64,000 nucleotides of DNA, from contig QZKI01000089.1 of the NCBI GenBank assembly GCA_003598055.1, positions 34,853 to 98,852 of the forward strand, in the 5' to 3' direction. The stretch comes from Candidatus Abyssobacteria bacterium SURF_17 (lineage in GTDB: Bacteria > Abyssobacteria > SURF-5). The position numbers and the translations under genes are program-made. The notes under the pieces were generated by a model. It was not told the origin of the DNA. It made no database searches and saw only the letters and a program-made list of their open reading frames with translations. This document shows positions 16,981 through 25,925 of the stretch, one piece after another. The first letter of the stretch is position 1; each line of letters starts with the position of its first letter.

Positions 16981-17302
16981 CTGGTCTCCATTCAACCCAA
17001 ATTTTGCACTAGATGGTCGGGGACCTCAGTAATTCCCCGTTGGGCAAAAGCGACCTAAAGGGAATTGCAGGATGCGAATTCTCTGGACTAATGAATCCTC
17101 TGAAATCCCATTTAGCCTTTTTGACATCGTCTCATGCAAAATGCGGATTCTATTCTGCAAGAGTATGCCCAGGAATAACCTAGCATATGAACAAGCGGTG
17201 AGTCAATCGAGAGAGTGCCTCGGTGTCGCCGCCGGATGATAATGTCCTCTTGTTCGCCGGATAGAAATGTCCTCTATACTGACCTTCTCGGAGAAGGTGC
17301 AG
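16981..17302. other. Intergenic stretch between serA and the IS remnant
   Basis: No coding frame is supported here. The last part (17231-17275) holds two 20-bp repeats that belong to the degenerate insertion element. The rest shows only a weak AT-rich segment. Confidence 0.6.
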
Positions 17303-17629
17303 ATGCAAGGACATTTGGTAATGAGTGTGAAGGAACGGCGGAGGAACGGCGTATTTGAGGATGCGGTGGACGATGCCACGGGCACAACCCTTGCCCTGAT
17401 GGGCAAGCAGGAGGGCACTGAGATGGCCATGCGAACGCTGTGACTGTGGTGCGAACGCCACAAGATTCCCATAGCGCTGTCTGCCGACCGGGAACCCACG
17501 CTCGAGGAGCAATTGGCCGGAGAGAAGCCGCTGACTGCGCAGCGAGATGGGACGCTTGCAAGAATAGTCCAGACCACACGTCTTTTTGTGTCGCAGGCCC
17601 TGCGCGCCAGGGTCTACAAGCAAGCATAA
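17231..17629 (+). mobile_element. Degenerate insertion sequence remnant (ISNCY/IS1202-like)
   Basis: Two imperfect 20-bp repeats (17231-17250 and 17256-17275), both of the form GCCGGAT-N4-AATGTCCTCT with small differences, sit just before a broken transposase frame. Such stacked repeats upstream of the transposase are typical of these elements. The right end has been lost or is replaced by the pilC promoter at 17636. Confidence 0.65.
17303..17629 (+). pseudogene. Internally deleted, interrupted transposase
   Basis: A frame from ATG 17303 to TAA 17627-17629 is broken by TGA at 17441. Its translation starts MSVKERRRNGVFE (from 17321), like the N-terminus of this transposase family. It then jumps directly to a core-like stretch VDDATGTTLALM, EMAMRTL-stop-LWCERHKIPIAL, SADREPTLEEQLAGEKPLTA. 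In intact homologues several hundred residues lie between these blocks and further sequence follows. It is therefore an internal-deletion relic with a nonsense codon. Family recognition is from memory of conserved strings, so treat the exact family as probable. Confidence 0.68.
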
Positions 17630-17635
17630 GGATGC

Positions 17636-17664
17636 TTGACTTGAGTAGTTGCAGATGGTATACT
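17636..17664 (+). promoter_or_regulatory. Sigma-70 promoter of pilC
   Basis: TTGACT (17636-17641), 17-bp spacer, TATACT (17659-17664), about 50 bp before the pilC ATG. It begins 7 bp after the transposase relic ends. Confidence 0.7.
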
Positions 17665-17715
17665 TAACTTGAATCTGAGGGGGATGTGCAGCCTTAGCGA
17701 AAGCGGGGAATAATC

Positions 17716-18951
17716 ATGCCAATATTCTCTTACCAGGCAACTGACAAGAAGGGACAAGAAGTCACGGGAATGGTCGAGGCGGACAGTCTTGCTCTCGCCA
17801 TCAACCAGGTCCGCAGCCTCGGGTATTTCCCGACCAAAGTGAAGGAAGACGCAGGGAAGCTCGCCCGGCGCAAGCGTGTCGTCAAGGGCAAAGGCATCAG
17901 CGTCAATCTTTCCTTCGGCGGCGTCAAAAGGAAGCAGATCACGCTACTGACTCGGCAGCTCGCAACGCTTATAGATGCGGGCCTTCCCCTGCTGCGCAGC
18001 CTCTCGATCTTGCACGACCAGCAGAAGCCAGGCAAGCTCAAGAATATCCTTGACGAGCTCGTGAACGACGTCCAGAGCGGCACCACCTTCTCAGAGGCTC
18101 TGGCCAAACACCCGAAAGCCTTTGACAAGCTGTATGTGAACATGGTGCGCGCCGGTGAAGTAGGCGGTATGCTTGAGGTGGTCCTGAACAGACTGGCCGA
18201 GTTCGCCGAAAGAAGAGAGGCGTTGGCCAGAAAAGTGAAAGGCGCCATGATTTATCCCATCATGGTTATCCTCGTTGCGGGCGGTGTTGTCACGTTCCTG
18301 CTCATGAGAGTGGTGCCTACGTTTGCTGAAATTTTTTCCGACCTCGGCGGCGCCCTGCCGGCACCGACACAGTTCCTCGTTAACGTGAGCGAAGCGCTTC
18401 AACAATCGTTCCTCAAAATTGTTGGAACGATCGTCGCGATCATCGTGGCGATACGAATGATATTCAAGATTGAGCTCGTGCGTGCCATCAGGGACAGAAT
18501 AGTGCTGAAACTCCCCTTGTTCGGGATGCTCGTCAGGAAGATCGGAGTCGCCCGATTCTCGAGAACGCTCGGCACGCTCATCACCAGCGGTGTTCCCATT
18601 CTTCAGTCGCTCAGCATCGTGAAGGAAACAATTTCCAACCGCGTGATTGCCAACGCGGTCGGCGAGGTGCATGACAGCATCCGCGAAGGCGAGACCATTG
18701 CAGGCCCGCTCGAGGAGTCCGGCGCGTTTCCGCCCATGGCAGTGAACATGATTGATGTCGGCGAGGAGACCGGAAACCTTGACTCGATGCTTCTCAAGGT
18801 TGCCGACATTTATGACGCCGAGGTGGAAGTCGCCATCGGCGGTATGCTGCAGATGCTCGAGCCGGCGATGATGGTTGTGCTCGGAGGTATCGTCGGATTC
18901 ATCGTTATTTCGATGTACCTGCCGATATTCAGCATGGGCGACTTGATATAG
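17716..18951 (+). CDS. pilC: Type IV pilus / type II secretion inner-membrane platform protein (PilC/GspF)
   Basis: A 411-residue inner-membrane protein that anchors the pilus assembly motor. It starts MPIFSYQATDKKGQEVTG, the usual PilC N-terminus. It has two repeated T2SSF domains (about 75-198 and 278-400), each with the LLRSLSIL/LQSLSIV and MVRAGEVGG/MIDVGEETG motifs, and three hydrophobic spans (about 175-195, 225-245, 382-405). Length is normal. The gene is alone: no pilB, pilT, pilM-Q or pilin lies next to it. The only other pilus-like gene is the pseudopilin 5 kb away. A strong promoter precedes and a perfect terminator follows it, so it is a single-gene transcript. Confidence 0.94.
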   Translation: MPIFSYQATDKKGQEVTGMVEADSLALAINQVRSLGYFPTKVKEDAGKLARRKRVVKGKGISVNLSFGGVKRKQITLLTRQLATLIDAGLPLLRSLSILHDQQKPGKLKNILDELVNDVQSGTTFSEALAKHPKAFDKLYVNMVRAGEVGGMLEVVLNRLAEFAERREALARKVKGAMIYPIMVILVAGGVVTFLLMRVVPTFAEIFSDLGGALPAPTQFLVNVSEALQQSFLKIVGTIVAIIVAIRMIFKIELVRAIRDRIVLKLPLFGMLVRKIGVARFSRTLGTLITSGVPILQSLSIVKETISNRVIANAVGEVHDSIREGETIAGPLEESGAFPPMAVNMIDVGEETGNLDSMLLKVADIYDAEVEVAIGGMLQMLEPAMMVVLGGIVGFIVISMYLPIFSMGDLI

Positions 18952-19023
18952 GATTTTCGACCTCGCGCATTGTGCGAAATCGAGCGCGGTGGGGAAGTAC
19001 TGAAGTTTCTGACGGACGAAGGT

Positions 19024-19058
19024 GCGGCAAAGTTGGAGTGTAACTTTGCCGCTTTTTT
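19024..19058 (+). terminator. Rho-independent terminator of pilC
   Basis: Perfect 11-bp stem GCGGCAAAGTT / AACTTTGCCGC, 7-base loop, followed by six T residues (19053-19058). Confidence 0.92.
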
Positions 19059-19151
19059 GTCGATATGCTCGCCTGATACCAACTTCACTGCCTCATGAAC
19101 GCCCCCTTCTCTTCTTTCCCCTGTAAGAAATTCTGTTATGAAATTCTGTTA

Positions 19152-19180
19152 TTGACGATGTCGGAATTTTTTGTTAACAT
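19152..19180 (+). promoter_or_regulatory. Sigma-70 promoter of the polyamine operon
   Basis: TTGACG (19152-19157), 17-bp spacer, TAACAT (19175-19180), 40 bp before the first GTG. Immediately upstream a 13-bp sequence GAAATTCTGTTAT is duplicated in tandem (19127-19152), which could be a regulator site or a slippage product. Confidence 0.6.
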
Positions 19181-19219
19181 AGCGCTTCGTGGCTGATTGT
19201 ACTCTAAGGAGGTGAAATC

Positions 19220-20251
19220 GTGGAAAAGAAGGATGCCGCCGGATTCCTGCAAAAGCCGGTCGAATCGCTCCAGGTGAATGCGGAGTCCACTATAGGCGAT
19301 TTGTTGCAACGGATGGGGAATACGGCCTTCCAAGCCAGGAACCTATCTACGGCCGTGGCAATTTGGGCGGAGATGCTGAAGGACAACGTTACTATTTTCT
19401 TCGGATTGGCAGGAGCAATGGTCCCTGCGGGCATGAGAAGACTTATCACATATCTCGTGAAGAACAGATTGATAGACTGCCTTGTGAGCACCGGCGCTAA
19501 TCTGTTCCATGATTGTCATGAAGAGATTGGGCAGATGCATTACCAAGGCTCTCACCGCGCCGACGACCTCATATTGAAGGAACATGGGATAGACAGGATC
19601 TACGATGTCTTTGCTCTCGACTGGAACTTCCTGAATACCGACAAAGTCATCGCGGATTTTGGCGTTTCCATCGGCGAGCGAAAGTTGAACACGCGCGAAT
19701 TTCTTTACCTTCTTGGCGCGCATTTGTCGAAGCTCGGAAAAGATGCCGGCATACTCTCCGCGGCCTATGAGGCAAAGATTCCGATTTATTGCCCTGCCAT
19801 TAGCGACTCGTCGATCGGCATCGCTCTGGCCGTCGCCGCTGCCAAAGGGAGCAAGATACCGAGTCTCGACGTCATCTCTGACGTGCTAGAGTCCGCACAT
19901 CTTGTGGCCGATGCCGAAGCGACCGGCGTAATTTACGTAGCCGGAGGCACCCCAAAGAACTTCATTCAACAGACTGAAGTCACTGCGCCTCTGGTCGGAC
20001 GCACCGTCAAGGGTCACACATACGCGATCCAACTTTCAGTTGACCCGCCGTACTGGGGCGGTCTCAGCGGATGCACGTTCGAGGAAGCACAATCCTGGGG
20101 GAAAATTGCCAAGCAAGCACAGAAGGTTACGGTATACTGTGATGCAACCATATCGCTGCCAATAGTTGTCCATGCCTTAGTGCAACAACATGCAGACCTG
20201 ATAGCTGCCCGCAAAGCACCCAGCCTGCGGCTTGCGTGGCCCAAGACGTGA
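19220..20251 (+). CDS. Deoxyhypusine synthase family protein (bacterial, probable polyamine aminobutyl transferase)
   Basis: A 343-residue member of the deoxyhypusine synthase family. In eukaryotes and archaea this NAD-dependent enzyme moves an aminobutyl group from spermidine to a Lys of eIF5A. Bacteria lack eIF5A, and bacterial relatives are thought to make polyamines such as homospermidine. Visible motifs are VSTGANLFHD, the NAD-binding GGTPKNFIQQ, and EAQSWGKIAKQ, where K295 aligns with the catalytic lysine of the SWGK motif, followed by VYCDATISLP. The GTG start has an excellent TAAGGAGGTGA site. It is followed after 4 bp by agmatinase and then a pyruvoyl arginine decarboxylase, which places it in polyamine metabolism. 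Confidence 0.88.
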   Translation: MEKKDAAGFLQKPVESLQVNAESTIGDLLQRMGNTAFQARNLSTAVAIWAEMLKDNVTIFFGLAGAMVPAGMRRLITYLVKNRLIDCLVSTGANLFHDCHEEIGQMHYQGSHRADDLILKEHGIDRIYDVFALDWNFLNTDKVIADFGVSIGERKLNTREFLYLLGAHLSKLGKDAGILSAAYEAKIPIYCPAISDSSIGIALAVAAAKGSKIPSLDVISDVLESAHLVADAEATGVIYVAGGTPKNFIQQTEVTAPLVGRTVKGHTYAIQLSVDPPYWGGLSGCTFEEAQSWGKIAKQAQKVTVYCDATISLPIVVHALVQQHADLIAARKAPSLRLAWPKT

Positions 20252-20255
20252 ACTT

Positions 20256-21182
20256 ATGACACATACGAAAAAGAGGATTCGAGATAGTTGGTTTTCGGCC
20301 GAACACAACTTCGGAGGACTTTCAGCGAAGCTGAGCGCGGTGGAAACGAGCGCGATTGTCCTGTTGCCTGTTCCCTACGAGGCTTCGACCACATATCGTG
20401 CGGGTTGCCGACACGGGCCAAGCGCCATAATCGAAGCCTCCACGAACATGGAGCTCTATGATGAGGAGCTTTGCTTTGAACCTTGCGCCGCAGGCATCCA
20501 TACCGTCCGGCCTCTCGATGTAGTTGATGACGCCGGCGAAATGCTTAAACGCATCTGCACCGTCGCCACAACTCATGTTGAGCGCGGCAAATTTGTTACT
20601 TTGCTGGGTGGAGAACACACCGTGAGCCTCGGTATAGTCCGCGCTCTAAGGGCCGCACACAAAGACCTCAGCGTCCTCATCCTCGACGCGCATGCGGATT
20701 ATAGAGAAAGCTATCGAGGCAACGAGTATAGCCATGCGTGCGTCTCGCGACGCATAGCAGAGGACTGCAACCTCGTGCTTGCGGGCGTGAGGAGCCTGAG
20801 CCGAGAGGAGGCAGATTCACTCAAAGCGAGCAATACCATATTTTATTCCCATCAGTTCCGCGCGGTGCGGGGCAAGACGGAACAGAAAGCGCTCATCGAG
20901 CGGGTGGTCGAGCGTCTCGGGCCAAAGGTTCACATCAGTATTGATGTTGATGTGTTTGACCCCTCCATCATGCCTGCTGTTGGCACTCCCGAACCCGGTG
21001 GCCTCTTGTGGGACGAAGTGCTTGACATGCTCCGTGCAGTAATCACTCAGAGAGAGGTCGTCGGTCTCGACCTGGTGGAACTCGCACCCGTCGCCGGCCT
21101 GTCCCATCCGGAGTTTATGGCGGCAAAGCTTCTTTATAGAACGTGGGGATACCTGCTTAAGAGCAGTTGCGGAAAGCGTTAG
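20256..21182 (+). CDS. speB: Agmatinase (agmatine ureohydrolase)
   Basis: Hydrolyses agmatine to putrescine and urea with a Mn(II) pair. The 308-residue protein shows the ureohydrolase metal motifs in order: GGEHTVS, DAHADYRESY, and SIDVDVFDPSIMP. EYSHACVSRR and the EPGG block match agmatinase more than arginase. ATG at 20256 lies 4 bp after the upstream stop; a TTG at 20232 would overlap it. It is the middle gene of the polyamine operon and uses the agmatine made by the arginine decarboxylase encoded next. Confidence 0.92.
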   Translation: MTHTKKRIRDSWFSAEHNFGGLSAKLSAVETSAIVLLPVPYEASTTYRAGCRHGPSAIIEASTNMELYDEELCFEPCAAGIHTVRPLDVVDDAGEMLKRICTVATTHVERGKFVTLLGGEHTVSLGIVRALRAAHKDLSVLILDAHADYRESYRGNEYSHACVSRRIAEDCNLVLAGVRSLSREEADSLKASNTIFYSHQFRAVRGKTEQKALIERVVERLGPKVHISIDVDVFDPSIMPAVGTPEPGGLLWDEVLDMLRAVITQREVVGLDLVELAPVAGLSHPEFMAAKLLYRTWGYLLKSSCGKR

Positions 21183-21210
21183 GCGAAGTGGCTGAATAGG
21201 AGACACGCCA

Positions 21211-21756
21211 ATGGAACTTGTTCCCACTAAGATGTTCTTCACAAAGGGTCACGGGACGCACCGAGAGGAGCTTCGTTCCTTTGAGTTGGCTTTGCGAGAT
21301 GCAGACATAGAAATGTGCAACCTCGTGTCGGTCTCGAGCATACTCCCCCCCCACTGCAAGATCATCAGTCGCAGGGAGGGCGTGAAGCTCTTGAAACCGG
21401 GCGTGCTGACCTTCTGTGTCATGGCGCGTTGCGCCAGCAACGAACCGCGTCGTCTCATTGCCGCTTCCATCGGCTGTGCGGTTCCCCAAGACCGCTCGAT
21501 GTACGGCTACCTGAGTGAACACCATGCATACGGCCAGACGGATACCGTCGCCGGCGAATATGCCGAAGACCTGGCGGCAGCCATGCTCGCCTCCACTCTC
21601 GGGATTGAATTCGACGAAACCGAAAGCTGGGACCAAAAGAAAGAAGTCTTTCGTATCAGCAACAAGATAGTGCGAACGACAAATGTGACGCAGTCCGCCG
21701 TCATCAGGGGCAATAATTATACTACCGTCCTTGCGGCAGCGGTTTTTCTCTTTTGA
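21211..21756 (+). CDS. Pyruvoyl-dependent arginine decarboxylase
   Basis: Converts arginine to agmatine using a pyruvoyl group made by self-cleavage rather than PLP. The 181-residue proenzyme contains [12 protein letters not shown]; cleavage is expected between Ser42 and Ser43, which gives a short beta and a longer alpha chain. [14 protein letters not shown] and [10 protein letters not shown] match the PvlArgDC family known from archaea, Chlamydia and some other bacteria. It lies 28 bp after agmatinase in the same operon, so arginine, agmatine and putrescine are connected. The nth start overlaps its stop. Confidence 0.93.
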   Translation: MELVPTKMFFTKGHGTHREELRSFELALRDADIEMCNLVSVSSILPPHCKIISRREGVKLLKPGVLTFCVMARCASNEPRRLIAASIGCAVPQDRSMYGYLSEHHAYGQTDTVAGEYAEDLAAAMLASTLGIEFDETESWDQKKEVFRISNKIVRTTNVTQSAVIRGNNYTTVLAAAVFLF

Positions 21757-22505
21757 GTATTGCTCCTGAAACATACCGGCCATCACTGAAACCTTATCCC
21801 CCCGTGTATTCGAGCGCGAACGAAAAGAGAAGGCTTGCCCGGAGAATCGAGCGCCTTCTCAGAAAGCACTACGGACCTCCACCGAGAAGAACACACGATG
21901 CCCCTCTCGATGTGCTTGTGCGGACCATCCTTTCACAGAACACGAGCGACCGTAACAGTCACCGCGCGTTCGAAAGACTGAAAGCGCGATTCACCGACTG
22001 GACGGCGGTATTGTCTGCACCGACGCGACAGATAGAAGCAACCATCCGCGTCGGCGGCCTTGCTAAAACAAAAGCGCGCCGCATCAAGGCGATTCTCTCT
22101 CAGATAAGGAGACCCTGCGATAACCTCTCACTCGATTGGCTTTGTGCTATGAATGCGCAAGAAGCGGCGAAAGTGTTAACGGGCTTCAAAGGAGTTGGCC
22201 CTAAGACCATCCGCTGCGTGCTCTTGTTTGCATGCGGCATGGATGTGTTTCCTGTAGACACACACATCTTCCGTGTTTCAAGAAGGCTCGGCCTGATTCC
22301 CGAAAGGGCAACAGTCAAGCGCGCCCATGAGCTTTGGGATGAATTTCTTCCCCAGGGACTTGCATATTCGCTTCATCTCGGGTTAATCGAGCATGGACGG
22401 CAAACCTGTTTTGCCCGGCGCCCAAGATGTCCCCATTGCTGCCTACGCGGTTTGTGCAGATATTATCACACCACATTCGCGCGATACATGACCTCCCCAG
22501 GCTAA
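21753..22505 (+). CDS. nth: Endonuclease III-like DNA glycosylase
   Basis: A 250-residue HhH-GPD glycosylase that removes oxidised pyrimidines. The helix-hairpin-helix reads [16 protein letters not shown] and the catalytic Asp lies in [19 protein letters not shown] 4Fe-4S loop with the spacing C-x6-C-x2-C-x5-C is seen in [17 protein letters not shown]. The usual catalytic Lys position reads LTGFKG, so the bifunctional type is possible. The start is uncertain: TTG at 21753 overlaps the stop of the decarboxylase gene (TTGA), and no ATG occurs near the N-terminus. It appears translationally coupled to the polyamine operon. Confidence 0.88.
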   Translation: MSIAPETYRPSLKPYPPVYSSANEKRRLARRIERLLRKHYGPPPRRTHDAPLDVLVRTILSQNTSDRNSHRAFERLKARFTDWTAVLSAPTRQIEATIRVGGLAKTKARRIKAILSQIRRPCDNLSLDWLCAMNAQEAAKVLTGFKGVGPKTIRCVLLFACGMDVFPVDTHIFRVSRRLGLIPERATVKRAHELWDEFLPQGLAYSLHLGLIEHGRQTCFARRPRCPHCCLRGLCRYYHTTFARYMTSPG

Positions 22506-22914
22506 TCCCCCTGCCGTAGCTCGAATCGGCAGACGAAGGCGACGAACCCTGCTCTCCTTCCCGTCATAGCGACCGCGGGTGTTGACACAGGGCTTGTCCT
22601 TTTCCCGTTGCGGCAAGAAAAGATGCCGCGATATCTCAGGGAAGCGGTGTTTATGCGTTGCCCTGGCTCGCCGACATCTGTCCGTGAAGCGTTTCGATAG
22701 TGTTCCTCACAGCGAAACTGACACACATGAGGTTGCGTATCACTCGTTATAACAAACAGTTACGCAATGCATCCCCGCCGAGATTCTCTAGATTACATCA
22801 CCGAAAAGCGGGCGAAATGCCACACGACATTTGGGGGAGACACATCCGGTTTGATGAAAATGCTTTCCCGGTTGTCCAGAATCGACGATGCGTTCGCCGC
22901 ACGCATCAAAAGAA
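22506..22914. other. Intergenic stretch between nth and the pseudopilin terminator
   Basis: About 400 bp between convergent genes. No coding frame with family resemblance, ribosome site or strong hairpin was found apart from the terminator beyond it. Confidence 0.6.
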
Positions 22915-22943
22915 GAAGGGGAAGGCTTTTCGCCTTCCCCTTC
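22915..22943 (-). terminator. Terminator of the pseudopilin gene
   Basis: Perfect 12-bp stem (GAAGGGGAAGGC / GCCTTCCCCTTC) with a 5-base loop. On the minus strand it is followed by a short T-rich tract (TTCTTTTG), 38 bp after the stop codon. Confidence 0.75.
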
Positions 22944-22981
22944 ATGAAAGTGCAGGGGGAATCGGTCAAACACTTACGAAA

Positions 22982-23878
22982 TTACGGACACCAATCGTAG
23001 ACCTTTGCCACGGTGTCGCCATTGATTGCAGCATACATGGGCGACAACGGGAAGGTCGTGGAGCCCTTCTCGTAGCGATGGAACTCGACGTGACCATCGA
23101 GGTACAGCACGTTCTGACCAGCCGGAACGTGGCTGAACTCGCTGATGAGGGTCGAGATCTGGTCCCACATAATCGGAACAGTTGTGGCACCCGTTTCTTT
23201 ACCGGTAATGGTTACGTTGATGTCGGTGATCAGGAACCGGTCAACGTTTGCGCCCAACCGATAAACGATATCGCCACGTACGTTACCTGAACCTGTCAGG
23301 CCGAATGACGCGAGGTTTGAATTACGATCGCGCCACCCGTCGGTCACCGGGTCGCTGATGGGCAGAACCGTATCCGACCATGTGTAGGAACCGAAACCGG
23401 CGAGCATCTCTGAATCGTTCAGAGTGAGCCAACCGCTGTAAACGTAGCTCAGCGGGCCCATGCAGTCAGGATGCGCGGTCCCAGTTGTGAATATGCGCGA
23501 GGCACCCTTCCAAGACCTATCGCTCAAGGTTGCGTCCATCGTCAGCTTGAAGTTGCTGTCCGGGTCGGTCTGCGGGTCTGACGGGCACGCCAGGATCGCG
23601 GAGTCTGACAAATATTCCGGATACATGGCGTTGGCGTCAAACATGAACGTTGCGCTCCGGTTTTCGATAGGTGGATACTTCGCCTTGTTTTCCGTTGCGT
23701 ACAAACCGATGATCAAACCGAGCTGCTTGAGGTTATTCACGCAAGCAGCGCGGCGGGCCGTCTCTCTTGCCTTCGCGAGAGCTGGTAGCAAGATCGCAGC
23801 TAAAATACCAATGATAGCTATGACCACCAGCAGCTCGACAAGAGTGAACCCCTTACGGCCACGAAACAATTTGCTCAT
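22982..23878 (-). CDS. Type IV pilin-like protein with N-terminal methylation signal (pseudopilin)
   Basis: A 298-residue exported protein. The class III leader is [10 protein letters not shown] followed by [22 protein letters not shown]; cleavage is expected after the Gly and the Glu at +5 is present. After the helix come [19 protein letters not shown] and a C-terminal [11 protein letters not shown], typical of the large DUF1559-like or h-X9-DG pseudopilins abundant in Planctomycetota and candidate phyla. The ATG at 23878 has AAGGAG upstream. It has a perfect-consensus promoter 190 bp upstream and its own terminator, so it is probably a very abundant single-gene product. PilC (17716) is the nearest assembly component. 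Confidence 0.93.
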   Translation of the reverse strand: MSKLFRGRKGFTLVELLVVIAIIGILAAILLPALAKARETARRAACVNNLKQLGLIIGLYATENKAKYPPIENRSATFMFDANAMYPEYLSDSAILACPSDPQTDPDSNFKLTMDATLSDRSWKGASRIFTTGTAHPDCMGPLSYVYSGWLTLNDSEMLAGFGSYTWSDTVLPISDPVTDGWRDRNSNLASFGLTGSGNVRGDIVYRLGANVDRFLITDINVTITGKETGATTVPIMWDQISTLISEFSHVPAGQNVLYLDGHVEFHRYEKGSTTFPLSPMYAAINGDTVAKVYDWCP

Positions 23879-24069
23879 CTCGTTTCTCCTTTCACTCCAT
23901 TGTCGAAACCCGATTCCCTCCTGCCCTTCAAGCACGCATTGCAAAAAAACGGCGTTACTCAAGCGCAGGAATATTCCCCCAATGATTTTGCGCTCCCAGT
24001 TGCCCCCCTTTGTGCAAGATAAGCATGGTGTGTATTGTAGACAGGACTTACTGCTGATAGGCTAGCGTA

Positions 24070-24098
24070 ATTATACCACCCTTTACTCCGCTTGTCAA
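24070..24098 (-). promoter_or_regulatory. Perfect-consensus sigma-70 promoter, pseudopilin gene
   Basis: On the minus strand TTGACA (24098-24093), 17-bp spacer, TATAAT (24075-24070). Both hexamers and spacing match the consensus exactly. Start predicted near 24063. Confidence 0.85.
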
Positions 24099-24228
24099 GT
24101 CCCTCCCGTGACCAAAACCACAAGCGGCGCTCAGGCTGCCTTTGCGCGCCCGCTGCAGAAATGTAATACTTGCCCTTCCCGCGCAAGCTTCTCCTTCCCG
24201 ACTGCCTATCTCCGTCAAGGCGAGCGTG

Positions 24229-24257
24229 ATACTACCACATGCCCAATTCTTTGTCAA
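24229..24257 (-). promoter_or_regulatory. Second upstream sigma-70 promoter, pseudopilin gene
   Basis: On the minus strand TTGACA (24257-24252), 17-bp spacer, TAGTAT (24234-24229). It lies 159 bp upstream of the first promoter and points the same way. Confidence 0.65.
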
Positions 24258-24351
24258 GTGTTTTTTTATGAGGCTTTCCCTGACTTTTCAGGGGGTCGCG
24301 AGTAGTCCGCTGGATACGCAAAGTGACCATTGGCCCGTCCATTGTGTGCCA

Positions 24352-25911
24352 TTATTCCTGGCGCGCCGAAATGAGCACGTAGCTTCTCATGACGGGATCG
24401 TCGATGGTCGTCCAGTATGAGTCCGTCCGCAAGACAATCTCGACGGCAGACTCCTTTCCGTGTGGCTTCGGCATGTTCGCTTTTAGTTGGTGTCTCCCAC
24501 CGCTGTGCTGGCTGTCCAGAATCAACTCGACCACCCGACTACCGTCAAGAGTTGCTTCCAGCTTGAATGGGTAGAGCTCGACATAGGAAGGAACCTCGAT
24601 TTCAATTACCACTCTGCTGGCGGATTCGTTCCGTTTCAATAGAAAGCCGCTCTTCAACGAACCGCTGCAACGGACCTTCGAGTCGCCCGGCATCTTATAC
24701 GGATATATCCCTCCGAGGATGGCCATAACGTTTCTTTCGCTCATCCGGTCAAAGTCTATTTCTTCATCGAGGAATTTTGCGATTTTCTCGCTCTTTAGCG
24801 CACGTATTTTCTCGGGGCTCGGAGGGTGAGTTATCGCCGCATTCAGCCTGGAATCCAAAGGCTCCAAACTGTCGGCGTTGAGAGGAAGCCAGCCTAAGCG
24901 CGCCAGAGTATGTAAGTAGTGCAGTGCGATGATTCGATGGCCTGCCCGGTCAGGATGATAATCATGCGGCAACGCGTTCTCGAAATTGTTGGTGAGGATG
25001 AACGGACTTGTCATCTTGCTGCGCTCGTAGAACGCTTTGCTTAGTTCGGTGAATAACGGGTCCCAGTCGATCAGGCCCAAAATCATTTTCTTCCCGTTTT
25101 CATTCAGCAGATCTTCCAGCCGTTTCCAGGAGGCGAATGCTTTCTCCCAGCGAGACCTGCTCTCCGGGCCCAGGTCATCCTGTAACAGATTGCCAGATGT
25201 GACCACGCCAAAGCGGCTCGGCCATACATTGGCGAACACTCCGGATCCGTCGGTTCGGCACTCCGGCGAAAAAGCGAACGTCATTTGGCCCGTCCCGGAA
25301 ACCCCAATGCTGTCCGTGATATCGTTGGGAAACATCACGACAAGCACCAAGTCGGGGTCGTAATCAGAAAGCCTGCTCGACAGATAGGTTGCCTCGTTGA
25401 GAGTCGTCCATCCCGGCACGCCGATGCTGTATACCTCAATCTCTTTTCCGTTCACCTTTGTCCCCAATGCTCGAAGTATTTCTTGAATCTGGTCGCCGAG
25501 GCGATCCTCCTCTCTTCCGGCCATGCCGAAGACAACGGAATCTCCCAGACAGAGTATTCGATACCGGTCCGGTCTCTTGCGTTCATATGGACGCGTCGAG
25601 CGCATCCCTGCATTGTTTGAGACGACCTCTGCCCTGTAATGTTCATTTCGAATGTTTTGTTGGAGAAGACGGCCGACAAGGGGTTCGGGGATGGCCTCAT
25701 AGATGCCCGGAGACTGTGCCACAAACTGGGCATAGATTTTTTTCTTGTCATCTTCGGACATGTTGGACAGGACATAGGACAGGACATACCGTTCGAAGAG
25801 CGCGTCGAACTTTGAGCGGGCATACAGGCCAAGCAGAATCAGCGGTGCGATTGCTACCAGACACATGATCGCGTAGTAGAGCCAGGTCATCCTCTTTTGT
25901 TCAGCATGCAT
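24352..25911 (-). CDS. Membrane-anchored SGNH/GDSL hydrolase-like protein
   Basis: A 519-residue protein with one N-terminal transmembrane helix (about 10-29) and an extracytoplasmic SGNH domain. The nucleophile block is LCLGDSVVFGM (Ser in GDS), a block III-like region is VVMFPNDITDS, and the catalytic Asp/His pair is in HDYHPDRAGHRIIA. A beta-rich C-terminal domain follows. Such proteins remove or add acyl groups on sugars or polymers. It is the last gene of a cassette with SxtJ-like, DUF5989 and carbamoyltransferase genes, starting 14 bp after the latter, so it may act on the same carbamoylated product or polysaccharide. Confidence 0.82.
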   Translation of the reverse strand: MHAEQKRMTWLYYAIMCLVAIAPLILLGLYARSKFDALFERYVLSYVLSNMSEDDKKKIYAQFVAQSPGIYEAIPEPLVGRLLQQNIRNEHYRAEVVSNNAGMRSTRPYERKRPDRYRILCLGDSVVFGMAGREEDRLGDQIQEILRALGTKVNGKEIEVYSIGVPGWTTLNEATYLSSRLSDYDPDLVLVVMFPNDITDSIGVSGTGQMTFAFSPECRTDGSGVFANVWPSRFGVVTSGNLLQDDLGPESRSRWEKAFASWKRLEDLLNENGKKMILGLIDWDPLFTELSKAFYERSKMTSPFILTNNFENALPHDYHPDRAGHRIIALHYLHTLARLGWLPLNADSLEPLDSRLNAAITHPPSPEKIRALKSEKIAKFLDEEIDFDRMSERNVMAILGGIYPYKMPGDSKVRCSGSLKSGFLLKRNESASRVVIEIEVPSYVELYPFKLEATLDGSRVVELILDSQHSGGRHQLKANMPKPHGKESAVEIVLRTDSYWTTIDDPVMRSYVLISARQE

Positions 25912-25925
25912 CCCTTACTCCGCTG

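Larger units (their letters stand above)
23879..24351. other. Long leader and promoter region of the pseudopilin gene
   Basis: Holds two minus-strand promoters (24070-24098 and 24229-24257) and an approximately 185-base leader. No supported gene. A G+C-rich stretch about 24120-24200 between the promoters has no recognised content. Confidence 0.6.
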
